Below are positions 7,712 to 16,988 of a stretch of 56,297 nucleotides of DNA, piece after piece. The stretch lies in contig PBOG01000130.1 in NCBI GenBank assembly GCA_002724245.1, forward strand, positions 1 through 56,297, in the 5' to 3' direction. This DNA is from Planctomycetaceae bacterium (GTDB lineage: Bacteria > Planctomycetota > Planctomycetia > Pirellulales > Pirellulaceae). Made by a program: the position numbers and the translations under genes. The notes under the pieces were generated by a model. That model was given only the letters and a program-made list of their open reading frames with translations, was not told the origin of the DNA and ran no database searches. How positions within the stretch are numbered: position 1 is the stretch's first letter; every line of letters begins with the position of its first letter.

Positions 7712-10081
7712 CTAGTCGGTGTAGACAAATTCGTTGAGATTAAACAGGACGCGACACATTTGCGTTAAGGACCAACGCCGTCCAGTATCAGCTGTTCGTG
7801 GTTCCGGTGGACGGTTGTGGTGGGCGCCGGATTCATGGCGGAGAGTGTCCTGGTCACCATCCAAAAAGTTCTGAGTTTCGATCCTCAGGTAGTCCTTTGT
7901 CGCTTCAAGTTCTTCCTGCTCCGGTGGGCGCCCAAGTGCCAGTTGATAAGCGTACGTGATCTGCTTCTCAGGTGTGGGGCCGGCCTCGCGGATGAGACGC
8001 TGGGCAAAGTGATAGGCCTGGCGGTTCACGAATTCCCCGTTGAGCAATGTCAGTGCCTGTGGCGCGACTGTGCTGACCGCGCGGCGTTCAACACTCCGGG
8101 CGGTATCGCAGAAGTCGAGGACGTCAAACATCGGTGGTATAAAAGTTCGTTTGAGGTACGCGTAGATCGTGCGCCGAGAGGCGTTGCGTTCATCAAAGGG
8201 TTTCCAGACGTTTCCCGGATTGTACCCACTGCGGGTTGCGTCCGCAGGTACTTTGGGAAACATGCTTGGGCCATGCATCTCGAGATTGAGCTGACCGCTT
8301 ACCGCCAGCATGGAGTCGCGAATTACTTCCATTTCCAAGCGGTGATAGGGGAAATGCCAGAGTCGCAGGTTGTCGACGTCGCGCTCTGCATATGTTGCGT
8401 TCCAGGTTGTTCCCATCTGGTAGGTGTTGCTGGTCATCACGAGTCGGTGCAGGCTCTTGAGCGACCAATTCGCCTCGTGCATAAACCAATGCGCTAGCCA
8501 ATCCAGTAATCGAGGGTGTGAGGGCCTTGCTGATCGTCTCCCGAAATCACTAGGGGTACGGACCAGACCATGTCCAAAATGGGACTGCCATACTCGATTA
8601 ACGATGACACGGGCAGTCAGGGGATTGGTTTCATCGACAATCCATTCAGCAAGGCTCAGTCGACGACGACTGGTAAAATTATCGGGCATTAAGAAGGCCG
8701 GTTGCTGATCGACCAGAGCGGCTGGAACTGCTGGCTTTACCAGAGGGCCCGGTTGGTTGGGGTTCCCACGAATCAGGAGATGGGTATCGGGAGGATCGGG
8801 GGTCAGTTCGCGAAAGAAGTAGCCTTGAGGGAAAGTTTCCGCATTTTTGACTTTGAGCCATTGGGGAGGCGCTGCCGGTGTGGCGAGCTCTGCACGAAAT
8901 TTGTGCGGCCGTGTTAGTGGCTGGAAAACAGAAACAAGGCTGTAATAATCGCGGGCACTGAACGGGTCAAATTTATGGTCGTGACAGCGCGCACATCCCA
9001 TCGTGATTCCGAGGAACACAACTGACGTAGTACTCACCATGTCGTCGAGTTGGTTGTATCTTTCGGCTATTTGTTCGCTTGGCTGCACCGATGCGCCGCG
9101 TTCAGCATCCCAAGGGCCGACGCGCAAGAATCCTGTTGCCAGCACTGATTCCACGTTTGCCCCAGTAACTTCGTCCCCGGCTACTTGTTCACGAACAAAG
9201 TCGTTGTATGGCTTGTCTTTGTTAATCGCATCAATAACATAATCCCGATAACGCCATGCAAACGGCTTTTCACCGTCTCCTTCATAGCCGTTGGTATCTG
9301 CATAACGAACGAGGTCCAGCCAGTGTCTTCCCCAACGTTCACCCATTTGCGGTGCGGACAGGAGTGTATCCACAAGTCTTTCCCAGGCATCTGGCGCAGC
9401 ATCGTTTTCGAAATTCTTCACGCTAGCGGGTGTGGGCGGTATGCCGACTGTGTCGAGATAGATTCGCCGTACCAATTTTCTTCTTGACGCCATCACGGCG
9501 GGTGTTAGTTGTCGTGTTTCAAGCCCCGCTAGGACGAAATGATCAATCGGGTTTTCGCACCAGTTGGGGTTGTTGACCTTGGGTAAGAAGGGACGCCGGA
9601 CAGGTTGGAATGCCCAATGTTGAATTGCCTCACCGCGTTCCTCCAGCGTAGTTGCGTTTTTTGGCCAGGTGGCACCCTGATCGACCCATGTCTCCAGGAG
9701 CTTGATTTCCGTTGCGGATAAAGGGCGTCCTTCGTTTTGGGGAGGCATTCTTCGACCACAGGGATCATTCCCTTTAACGAGCTGAACAAGGCGACTGCCC
9801 TGGATATTGCGAGGTATGATCACTTGGCCTCGGTCGCCTCCTGCAAAGGCAAGGTCGCGACGATCTAATCTCAGGCCACCTTCTTGAATATCCTCGCTAT
9901 GACAGGAGTAGCAGTGTCGGCGCAAGATGGGGCGAATATCCCGTTCAAAGTCAATGATTCGGGCGCTTTGACGTGATTCATTTTCGGTAGCCGTGCCCAA
10001 GGTGGCTCCGTAACCGCAGCAACACAGTAGAAAGAGCCAGTGTGCTGTGCGCGTTAATGGTTGGGGTGTAGTTTCTGGCAT
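7712..10081 (-). CDS. PSCyt1-DUF1549-DUF1553 protein (planctomycete cytochrome-type)
   Basis: The protein has 789 residues from the ATG at 10081; an upstream TTG would add a poor N-terminus. A hydrophobic signal segment comes first. The PSCyt1 domain follows, with heme-binding CYSCH and a later RMPP segment that could supply the axial Met. DUF1549 covers the middle, with the conserved RRIYLDTVGIPPTP and HWLDLVRYADTNGYEGD stretches and a second CxxCH in CARCHDHKFDP. DUF1553 forms the C-terminal half (NPLTARVIVNRVWQSHFG and following). Such proteins are expanded in Planctomycetes and are thought to be periplasmic redox proteins of polymer or organosulfate degradation, but no reaction is proven. 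It is the first gene of a cluster with DUF1501 and a sulfatase. Confidence 0.93.
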   Translation of the reverse strand: MPETTPQPLTRTAHWLFLLCCCGYGATLGTATENESRQSARIIDFERDIRPILRRHCYSCHSEDIQEGGLRLDRRDLAFAGGDRGQVIIPRNIQGSRLVQLVKGNDPCGRRMPPQNEGRPLSATEIKLLETWVDQGATWPKNATTLEERGEAIQHWAFQPVRRPFLPKVNNPNWCENPIDHFVLAGLETRQLTPAVMASRRKLVRRIYLDTVGIPPTPASVKNFENDAAPDAWERLVDTLLSAPQMGERWGRHWLDLVRYADTNGYEGDGEKPFAWRYRDYVIDAINKDKPYNDFVREQVAGDEVTGANVESVLATGFLRVGPWDAERGASVQPSEQIAERYNQLDDMVSTTSVVFLGITMGCARCHDHKFDPFSARDYYSLVSVFQPLTRPHKFRAELATPAAPPQWLKVKNAETFPQGYFFRELTPDPPDTHLLIRGNPNQPGPLVKPAVPAALVDQQPAFLMPDNFTSRRRLSLAEWIVDETNPLTARVIVNRVWQSHFGHGLVRTPSDFGRRSARPSHPRLLDWLAHWFMHEANWSLKSLHRLVMTSNTYQMGTTWNATYAERDVDNLRLWHFPYHRLEMEVIRDSMLAVSGQLNLEMHGPSMFPKVPADATRSGYNPGNVWKPFDERNASRRTIYAYLKRTFIPPMFDVLDFCDTARSVERRAVSTVAPQALTLLNGEFVNRQAYHFAQRLIREAGPTPEKQITYAYQLALGRPPEQEELEATKDYLRIETQNFLDGDQDTLRHESGAHHNRPPEPRTADTGRRWSLTQMCRVLFNLNEFVYTD

Positions 10082-10382
10082 CACGGCCCCGATTGCCTGG
10101 TGAAACAGGAGGGTGAACAAAAATTGAGAACCGGCTGCATGGCCTCTTTAGTTAGTGGTGAAGCCTGTAGCCCTCGAACATTCTAAGCAAAACGGGACCC
10201 ACTTTGAATTGGATTCGTTTCAGTGTCCGCGCACTGAGCGTGGATTACAGCAGCGCATGGCACTGTGGAATCAGTGGAAATGAGATCGTGCCGGGACCAT
10301 GACAAAACACGGTGAGCTGACGAGTTTACTATGGAAGCCTGGGTGCGTTGTTGTCGGATCGGCGAGGCTGGCATTTCCGATT
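10082..10382. other. Intergenic region, nothing recognised
   Basis: This 301-base gap lies upstream of the PSCyt1 gene and downstream of the iron alcohol dehydrogenase gene, both on minus. It presumably holds the promoter of the PSCyt1/DUF1501/sulfatase cluster. I see no clear -35/-10 pair, no strong hairpin and no small gene. Confidence 0.4.
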
Positions 10383-11549
10383 TTACCAGACGCGATTCAA
10401 GATATCCCGCAACTCAGCATCTTTAATTTCCCGTGGATTTCCACGCATACTATTGCCGCCTGAACTGGCAGCAATGGCAGCAAGTTGGTCTTGGTTGACA
10501 CCCATGTCGCGCAGATGTTCCGGAAGTCCCATACTCCGGCTCAAGGTGATGACGGCTTCAATCAGGGATTCTGCAGACCCCGTGTGGAAGTTCGTTCGTG
10601 CGGCGTCTAGCCGGTTGAGATCGTCTCGCGCGCATTCGAGATTAGCTTGCAAGGCAATCGGCAGCATGACCGCACATGCTAATCCGTGTGGGATTGAGGC
10701 GTGAATTCCTAAGGCCGCAGCAACTCCATGTGCCATTCCTAGACCGGAGTTTGCCAGCGATATTCCAGACAGCAACGCTGCATAAGACATTTGTTCGCGA
10801 GCGGTCCGCGCCTCAGGGTCTTGCATGACGACTGGCAGAGCCGCCCAGGCATGACGAAAACCTTCCAATGCCAGGCTGCGGGTTAATACGTTAGCGCGGC
10901 AGGACAGGTAACTTTCTACACACTGTGTAAGTGCGTCCATACCACTATGCAATGTGACGTTGGGTGACGTCGTAATCGTTAATTCAGGATCAACGAGAGC
11001 TATCTCAGTCAGCATTGTCTCAGCCCGCAGACTCTTTTTGAATTGTGCATGTGGTGAGGAGATGACGGCGTTCTTGGTTGCTTCACTACCTGTTCCAGCT
11101 GTTGTCGGCATTAGCAGTGTGGGAAGGGGGTGTTTTGTCAAAGAGAGTTCGCGGCCGACACCTTCCAGGTAGTCGGAAACCGAAGCCGTAGTCGTTTGTG
11201 GTATTAGTGCTGCGATAGCCTTCGCTAAATCGAGAGCCGCACCTCCGCCAATGCCCAGGATTACATCGGCTTTCCACTCCCTGGCTCGTTGGACCGCCTG
11301 ATCGACATCTGCCACGATGGGTTCTCGGTTAATCAATTCCGGCGGACTGACGGTGATGTCCGTGTTTCCGAGCGTGTTTCGTATTGAATCGAAAGAGCTA
11401 TGCTGCAGCAGAGTTCGCGAGCCAATCACTAGAAAGCACCGCGTTCCTAGAGACGCAAGCAGATCGCCTAACTCACGTCGCCTTCCCCAGCCAAACACGA
11501 TTCGCTTGGGTGTGAGCAGATCGAGCGCAAAAGGCGTTGGGATGTTCAT
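10383..11549 (-). CDS. Iron-type (group III) alcohol dehydrogenase family protein
   Basis: This 388-residue NAD(P)-dependent dehydrogenase has the dinucleotide site GIGGGAALDLAK (about 99-110) and the family signature PTTAGTGSEATKN (about 148-160). The metal-site positions are D205, Q209, H274 and H288; the second ligand, His in FucO-like enzymes, is Gln here. That may mean altered metal choice or weaker binding, and similar Gln variants exist among uncharacterised members. It would interconvert an alcohol and an aldehyde or ketone. The neighbours do not fix the substrate: the lpx operon lies upstream and the PSCyt1 cluster downstream, each separated by about 200-300 bases. Confidence 0.9.
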   Translation of the reverse strand: MNIPTPFALDLLTPKRIVFGWGRRRELGDLLASLGTRCFLVIGSRTLLQHSSFDSIRNTLGNTDITVSPPELINREPIVADVDQAVQRAREWKADVILGIGGGAALDLAKAIAALIPQTTTASVSDYLEGVGRELSLTKHPLPTLLMPTTAGTGSEATKNAVISSPHAQFKKSLRAETMLTEIALVDPELTITTSPNVTLHSGMDALTQCVESYLSCRANVLTRSLALEGFRHAWAALPVVMQDPEARTAREQMSYAALLSGISLANSGLGMAHGVAAALGIHASIPHGLACAVMLPIALQANLECARDDLNRLDAARTNFHTGSAESLIEAVITLSRSMGLPEHLRDMGVNQDQLAAIAASSGGNSMRGNPREIKDAELRDILNRVW

Positions 11550-11672
11550 GCGAGATCAGTCCAATTACGTTTTCCGCCAGGTCAGAGTTGGCAATTCTCT
11601 GGAGTTGACTCGTTTGCTGTGGCTCTACACTGCACCCGCGGGGCTTTCGCCAGCGGCGCATGTTCACGGCAG

Positions 11673-11693
11673 GCAGCAGGAAGATGCTGCTGC
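11673..11693. repeat. Perfect 7-bp inverted repeat after lpxI
   Basis: GCAGCAG (11673-11679) pairs with CTGCTGC (11687-11693) across a 7-base loop. It lies 53 bases after the lpxI stop on the minus strand, where a terminator of the lpxD-lpxI unit would be expected. No T-run follows on minus, so it could be a stem without intrinsic terminator activity. Confidence 0.3.
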
Positions 11694-11745
11694 AAGTAGT
11701 TGCCTGGTGACGAGATTACTATCGATCAACGAAACTATTCCAGCG

Positions 11746-12654
11746 TCATGCGGCATCCAGGCAAACGCCTTGGTGGTCCTCGTGCATGGCAATCACTGCG
11801 AGCCCGTGCTCCTCCGCGATTTCGGCAACTTGAGGTTCGTCGATAATGATCGTTTTGCCTGCTTCGACCGCAAGGACCCGTCCACCGGCCGCGATCAGGG
11901 CTTCAATTGTTCCAATTCCAATCGTAGGAACATCAAACCGCATGTCTTGGTTGGGTTTGGCGACTTTTACCAGTGTGAAATTGCCGCGGTTGGATAGCTC
12001 TCCCGCCCGTTGTATGCAGGCATCAGTTCCTTCGATGGCCTCAACCGCTAGCACCACTCGGTTCTTGACTGCCACAGTCTGGCCAATATCCAGTTGTCCC
12101 ATTTGTTTGGCGACACGCCAGCCAAATTGCACATCTTGTCGTTGGTCTTCTGTGAGCCGACTGCCACTGAGCGGTCCAGGTTTCACGAGTAACTCCGGTG
12201 CATAATCGGTTGCTGGTCCAAAAGTGATCCCGCCATCAGCAAACATATTTACGGCGGTCAACATAAAATCGTCATCGTTACAGTTTCTTGACCGCGTAAT
12301 AAAATGTGGGATGACTACCTTCCGGACACAATGCCAGTCCGGAAGATGCCTGATCCAGTGGCCACTATGGAAGAGTAGTCTGTGCTTGAAAAGTTTCCCC
12401 GCCATTGTGGCATGAAGTACATGACGTCGTTGGAAGTAGCGGATTTGTTTCCCTGTCTTGGCAATTCCGGTCCACTGGAAATCATCGCACAAATCAGCGA
12501 GCGCGGGGTCTGCATGGTCTTTAATGCCCAGACAGCAGACCTGGTGGCCGGAATGTTTGAGAGCCTGCGCGACGAGTAGAGGGTACCGGCCCCAGCCAGC
12601 TAACAATCCAATGGGTCCGTGTTCCGTCAGCTTATGTGGGCCCGAAATAGTCAT
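11746..12654 (-). CDS. lpxI: UDP-2,3-diacylglucosamine pyrophosphatase LpxI (DUF1009)
   Basis: The protein has 302 residues from the ATG at 12654; a TTG at 12717 would add 21 unconserved residues. It matches LpxI: an N-terminal domain opening with IGLLAGWGRYPLLVA, and a C-terminal domain with the EAIEGTDACIQRAG motif, whose Asp corresponds to the catalytic region of LpxI, then KPNQDMRFDVPTIG. The enzyme splits UDP-2,3-diacyl-GlcN to lipid X and UMP at the cytoplasmic membrane face. It replaces LpxH in many bacteria. It lies 101 bases after lpxD on the same strand, giving two lipid A steps in one unit, and supports an LPS-bearing outer membrane. Confidence 0.93.
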   Translation of the reverse strand: MTISGPHKLTEHGPIGLLAGWGRYPLLVAQALKHSGHQVCCLGIKDHADPALADLCDDFQWTGIAKTGKQIRYFQRRHVLHATMAGKLFKHRLLFHSGHWIRHLPDWHCVRKVVIPHFITRSRNCNDDDFMLTAVNMFADGGITFGPATDYAPELLVKPGPLSGSRLTEDQRQDVQFGWRVAKQMGQLDIGQTVAVKNRVVLAVEAIEGTDACIQRAGELSNRGNFTLVKVAKPNQDMRFDVPTIGIGTIEALIAAGGRVLAVEAGKTIIIDEPQVAEIAEEHGLAVIAMHEDHQGVCLDAA

Positions 12655-12755
12655 TGCTGGTTGTGGGGGGGAGTTGGCCAAGTTGACAATCTGTACGGAG
12701 CTGCGGGCCCGCAACAAAATTTGGTTGCGTTTTCTACGGCACCGGTTAGATTGCC

Positions 12756-13811
12756 TTAAGCTGCTTTACGGTTGTTGTCATCTGCTTGTTTGTCTTCCAG
12801 TGCGCCGACGCGGCGTTGTAGCTCTTTGAAAGTACGCACGAATCCGGGCATTTTTTTCCAGGTCGAGAAGGCTTTCCAGAACTCTTTTCCTGGCATTGCC
12901 GGCGTACCCATCCGGGTTTCGCCAGGCTCAATATCGGCCATGTGTCCTGATTGTGCGCCCAGCCGCGCCCCGGTGCCGATGTGTAGATGATCTCGTAACC
13001 CCACTTGCCCTGCCATTACTACGTAATCGCCGGTTACACAACTCCCGGCGATGCCGACTTGCGAGCAAATGCAATTGTGACGACCAATGTGGCAGTTGTG
13101 GGCGATCATTACTTGATTGTCGATCTTGGTTCCTTCGCCGATCGTTGTACTACCGTAGGTTCCCCGGTCGATTGTAGTTCCGGCGCCGATCTCCACTTTG
13201 TCACCGATCACGACATTGCCAAGTTGAGCTGAGAGGTGGTGTTCACCATTGATGGTTTCATAACCGAATCCGTAAACACCAATGGAGACATTGCTGTGAA
13301 TAATCGCGTGTTTGCCGACCCGCGTTTTCTCGTAAAGTACTGTGTTCGAGAAGATCGTGACGTGATCTGCCAGAACGCTGCCAGCCATAATGTGGACGCC
13401 TGGGTGGATTGTGCAGTGGTCGCCAACGACTACGTCACTCCCAATTGTCACACCGGCGTCGATATGGACATGTTGGCCGATCTTGGCTGTGGGGCTGATT
13501 CGCGCACCATCGCTGATCGTTGGTGGTTCGCCTGGGATGGGCGGATCGAAATGTCTGATGATCTGTGTGAACGCCTGTTGCACATTCTTAACGCGAATAC
13601 AGGGCAGACCCTGGGCGTCGAGGTCAAATGGCAGCAGGACAGCTCGTGCCGATGACTCCGCTAGTTGCTTCAGTGCGTTACTTGAATCGGCAAAAGTAAG
13701 ATCGTTTGTTTTGGCGTCCCGAATGATGGCAGCACCGTCTACGGAAATTTCGGGGTTGCCGGCCAATTGCCCGTCGACCATGCGGGCGATTTCACCGAGC
13801 GTAAGGGACAC
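12756..13811 (-). CDS. lpxD: UDP-3-O-acylglucosamine N-acyltransferase
   Basis: The start is a GTG at 13811, chosen because AGGAGA sits six bases upstream (13818-13823) and the protein then begins VSLTLGEIARMVDG, as LpxD does. An upstream ATG would add 25 Arg/Ser-rich residues without similarity. The product is 351 residues, close to the usual 340. An N-terminal uridine-binding domain is followed by a long left-handed beta helix of hexapeptide repeats (about 95-300), including the conserved IDRGTYGSTTIGEGTKIDN and HNCHIGRHN segments with the catalytic His. A C-terminal helix follows. It transfers a 3-hydroxyacyl chain from ACP to the 2-amino group of UDP-3-O-acyl-GlcN. Confidence 0.95.
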   Translation of the reverse strand: MSLTLGEIARMVDGQLAGNPEISVDGAAIIRDAKTNDLTFADSSNALKQLAESSARAVLLPFDLDAQGLPCIRVKNVQQAFTQIIRHFDPPIPGEPPTISDGARISPTAKIGQHVHIDAGVTIGSDVVVGDHCTIHPGVHIMAGSVLADHVTIFSNTVLYEKTRVGKHAIIHSNVSIGVYGFGYETINGEHHLSAQLGNVVIGDKVEIGAGTTIDRGTYGSTTIGEGTKIDNQVMIAHNCHIGRHNCICSQVGIAGSCVTGDYVVMAGQVGLRDHLHIGTGARLGAQSGHMADIEPGETRMGTPAMPGKEFWKAFSTWKKMPGFVRTFKELQRRVGALEDKQADDNNRKAA

Positions 13812-13817
13812 AGATGA

Positions 13818-13823
13818 TCTCCT
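13818..13823 (-). promoter_or_regulatory. Ribosome binding site deciding the lpxD start
   Basis: AGGAGA on the minus strand, six bases before the GTG at 13811. It fixes the GTG as start in preference to the longer open frame. Confidence 0.7.
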
Positions 13824-13949
13824 GCTGGAATAAGTCCGCGCGCGTCCATTCTCGTGACCTGGACGCTGAAGGGCCATAGTCACCAAGGGGACGGATAATA
13901 GTCGATGTGTTGACCAGGCACCAATAGCGTTGGTCCGGAGCTGCAGTTT

Positions 13950-14735
13950 TCAGTTTGGTGCTAGCAGCGCTAGCAGACGGCTGAGGGAGGTGATTGTGTG
14001 TGGCTCGGACCCCGTTGCGGTTCGATTCAGATGCAGACCTTGCCACCCTGCTGCGAGCGCTCCAGTGAGGTCGTTTTCCCGATCATCACCCACCAGCAGG
14101 ATTTCGGAAGGATGCAAATTCATTTGAGAGGTGATTTCCTGAAAGAAACGCGGGCTTGGCTTGGGAAAGCCAACCTCGGACGAACAAAAAACTTCCCGTG
14201 TTTGGTCTAATGGATACAGGTCTTGGCAGATATTCAAGAGCCGCCTGTCGAAATTTGAGGCGATTCCCAGCCGTATCTTCGATGCGGTCAAGTGTTGCCA
14301 GGTTGCCGGTACGTCGTCGTACAAAGACCAGTTGCGACTGTCACCGAAATAGTTCCACAGGTGTGTAAAGAGTCCATCTTCTGGGTGTTCAACATCGCTA
14401 AAGACTTCGCAGATGATGTTGCGCCACCGGTCCTGTTCGCGTACATCACTGGTTGGGCGTCGTTCCAGATTGGTGGCGTATTTGTTTGTTGCTGGAACTG
14501 AAAGTTGTTCGTTGATCATTGACTCTGAATCGCGGTTGGCCTTTTCGTCGTATCTGAGTCTGTCTGCTTGCTCCTGTTTGCAGAACGCTTTGCGAAAACG
14601 GTCTGCAATGATGTCGACCGTCAAGTTGGATCCAAATTGGCATCCTGCCTGATGATAGGCTTGGGCAACTGATGGCTGCGGGTAGATCAAGGTCCCTACG
14701 GCATCGAAAAGGACCGCCTTGCATGCTGGGTACAT
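13950..14735 (-). CDS. HAD-family hydrolase (HAD-IA, REG-2-like)
   Basis: The product is 261 residues. Motif I is FDAVGTLIYP near residue 10, with the nucleophilic Asp but Val in place of the usual second Asp, as in the HDHD3/REG-2 subgroup. An alpha-helical cap follows (about 20-130). Motif II falls at LGIASNFDRR. Motif III is the Lys in FPKPSPRFF. Motif IV is ILLVGDDRENDLTGALAAGW. It is a soluble phosphatase of unknown substrate. It lies 138 bases upstream of lpxD and 90 bases downstream of the rseP-like gene, all on minus, so a long envelope-related transcript is possible. No substrate can be inferred. Confidence 0.9.
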   Translation of the reverse strand: MYPACKAVLFDAVGTLIYPQPSVAQAYHQAGCQFGSNLTVDIIADRFRKAFCKQEQADRLRYDEKANRDSESMINEQLSVPATNKYATNLERRPTSDVREQDRWRNIICEVFSDVEHPEDGLFTHLWNYFGDSRNWSLYDDVPATWQHLTASKIRLGIASNFDRRLLNICQDLYPLDQTREVFCSSEVGFPKPSPRFFQEITSQMNLHPSEILLVGDDRENDLTGALAAGWQGLHLNRTATGSEPHTITSLSRLLALLAPN

Positions 14736-14825
14736 TTCCCCGATCGCTATTTAGCAGGCCTCAAGGCAGATTGACATTGGTCGTAAGGTGCCCCCCTGAA
14801 CGCGTTTGGGCAGAGACCTCCCACG

Positions 14826-16988
14826 CTAGAAGAACATCCTCACAATGTCGTTGCTAATAACGAATAGCATAAGCATCAGCAAGCAGCCGACGCTGACTAA
14901 TGTGAGGGCCATTTGCAGACGCTCGTTAGGGGGTTTTCCTGTTAACATCTCCCAGCTCAGGAAAACCATATGTCCCCCATCCAATGCGGGGATGGGCAAG
15001 AAGTTCAAGATCGCCAGATTGACGCTCAAGAATGTCAAGAAGAGGAGCAGGCTGGTAATTCCGCGAGACGCCTCTGAGCCGGCCATCCGGGCGATAGCGA
15101 CAGGTCCTCCAAGTTGTTTGGGAGAGAGCTGTCCGGTGGCCAGTAGGCCCAGGAACTGGAAGACTCCTGCCCCGCGTTCCTTGATTTCACGGAAGCTGAG
15201 TGCCGTGGCCTCTCCCCACGACGCAGCCGTATGCACGCGCTGAAATGAAAGTGGTTTAAGGCCTCGAGACCCCGTATCCCAGGATACGTCTGATTCGATT
15301 GCCGAGATTATTGCCGTATGTTCTGAGCCCGATCGTTGAATGGTCAACTGCACATCCACACCATCAATCAATGTTTGGACCAGGCTGTTAACGAAGGTCC
15401 AGTTGCTGCCATCGGTACCCAGTGGTACCGGTTCGTTCCAAGCCTTGCCAAACTTGATTTCGGCAGCTTGCTTTGCGGCACCACTCGCGACGAGTGTGAT
15501 TTGAACAATCTCATCACCAGGCCGTATGTTTTGCTCTTTGTCTTTGCTTGTGCCGATTATTTTGGCGACGGTCGTAGAAACCGAATAGGCCACGCCGACT
15601 ACTTCCAGAGACTGGTAATCGCCATCTGCGAAAGTCGGTGTTGTGTCTGCTGGAAGCGTGACCTTTAACTCTGTCACCGTTTCCTGATCTTCGCGTTTTA
15701 CCTTGAAAATTAACGTTTCTTTTTTCGTTCTGGCGATGCGTTGTGGTAACGTAATTGGGTCGCCTGCAGATTCTCCGTCGACTTCCAGAATTAAGTCGCC
15801 CTTCTCGAATCCCGCTCGCTCCGCGGGTGAGTCCTTGCGTACATTGACGACTGGGCCCATCTGCATTTGCAGTCCCAAATGTCGAAGACGTCGAGGTGGT
15901 AAAGGAATCGTTTCTTCTGAAGTTTCACCTGTTTCACTCTGGTGCCGTACCAGGAGATTGACAGGTTGGTCAAACCGAGCCTGAATCCGAGAAGACAATT
16001 CATGGAACTTGATTTGTTTTGTCGATGCATCGACTGGCAGCATCTCACCTTCGATACCAATAATCACATCCCCGGAGCGAAATCGATTCAAACTAGAATC
16101 GTCGTCGGTCGATGTGGGCGGAGCGGCTAATTTTGTAGATAAGGGTCCAAAGACGCCCAGGGTAGGCATTGAGGGGCCCCCTGCCCTCTTCCGGCTTTGC
16201 GGTGTAATCTCGAACCACTGCGGCTTGTTTTCGCCTCGTCGGACTAGCAGATTGAGAGGCGTGATTTCCTTTTGAAGACCCTGGTAGACCACTTTTTGGT
16301 TAAGGTCCCACACCCATCTCAGGAACTCGTCGGGCTTGCCAGCTGTTCCAATCTGGATCAATTTATCACCTGGGTGGAGTCCTGCTCTCCACGCGGGCGA
16401 TCCAGCCGCAGTGCCGTTGATTTCACAGGGCAAGATTTGGACGCCAGAACGGTAGGCAATGGCTGCAAAGATGCCTCCCGAAATTACGTTCATAATCACA
16501 CCCGCAGAAATGATGCACATGCGTGCCAGCACTGGTTGCGCGGGATAGCTGCGTGGGTCAATCTCAGCGGGTTGGGGCAGGTTGGGACTCTCTGCGGACA
16601 GATGTGCATCCGTCGCGCCGTCAGTAGAGGAGGTGACTTGACTCTGTTTGATTCGTTCAGCCTCCTTCTGGGCGTTGACGGGATTATCGTCCTGGCCCAG
16701 CATCTTGACATAACCCCCTAGCGGAATGATGCCGATACCATATTCGGTTTCGCCCCACGTAAATTTCCCGAGAGTCCGTGGCAGGCGAATTGGACCAAAG
16801 CCAATAGGGACGTCAAACCCGACGTAGAATTTTTCACATTTGACACCACATAGTTTCGCCACGGCGAAATGCCCCAGTTCGTGGACGAAAATCACGAAGC
16901 CAAGGCCAATCGCGGTTTTGAGCACGACCCACACCGTGCCCAAAATGGAAGTAATTGACTGTGATTCGGCAATCAGATACTGACCCAC
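14826..16988 (-). CDS. rseP: RseP-like site-2 membrane zinc protease with several PDZ-like segments
   Basis: The GTG start at 16988 is supported by AGGAG eight bases upstream (16997-17001). The product is 720 residues, against about 450 in E. coli RseP. Zinc site H36-E-L-G-H40 lies in the first membrane span, and the third ligand lies in the C-terminal LDG motif (NFLPIPALDGGH, Asp670). The extra length lies between them: PDZ-like units at about 185-265, 300-350, 377-445 and 462-560. Members cleave transmembrane anchors such as anti-sigma factors. The start overlaps the last 16 bases of dxr, so the two are translationally coupled, an arrangement seen in many bacteria. The specific substrate is unknown. 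Confidence 0.92.
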   Translation of the reverse strand: MGQYLIAESQSITSILGTVWVVLKTAIGLGFVIFVHELGHFAVAKLCGVKCEKFYVGFDVPIGFGPIRLPRTLGKFTWGETEYGIGIIPLGGYVKMLGQDDNPVNAQKEAERIKQSQVTSSTDGATDAHLSAESPNLPQPAEIDPRSYPAQPVLARMCIISAGVIMNVISGGIFAAIAYRSGVQILPCEINGTAAGSPAWRAGLHPGDKLIQIGTAGKPDEFLRWVWDLNQKVVYQGLQKEITPLNLLVRRGENKPQWFEITPQSRKRAGGPSMPTLGVFGPLSTKLAAPPTSTDDDSSLNRFRSGDVIIGIEGEMLPVDASTKQIKFHELSSRIQARFDQPVNLLVRHQSETGETSEETIPLPPRRLRHLGLQMQMGPVVNVRKDSPAERAGFEKGDLILEVDGESAGDPITLPQRIARTKKETLIFKVKREDQETVTELKVTLPADTTPTFADGDYQSLEVVGVAYSVSTTVAKIIGTSKDKEQNIRPGDEIVQITLVASGAAKQAAEIKFGKAWNEPVPLGTDGSNWTFVNSLVQTLIDGVDVQLTIQRSGSEHTAIISAIESDVSWDTGSRGLKPLSFQRVHTAASWGEATALSFREIKERGAGVFQFLGLLATGQLSPKQLGGPVAIARMAGSEASRGITSLLLFLTFLSVNLAILNFLPIPALDGGHMVFLSWEMLTGKPPNERLQMALTLVSVGCLLMLMLFVISNDIVRMFF

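Noticed and set aside
7817-8497. Long plus-strand frame of about 226 codons inside the PSCyt1 gene
   Set aside because: It is antisense to the well-supported DUF1553 region, with no motif of its own.
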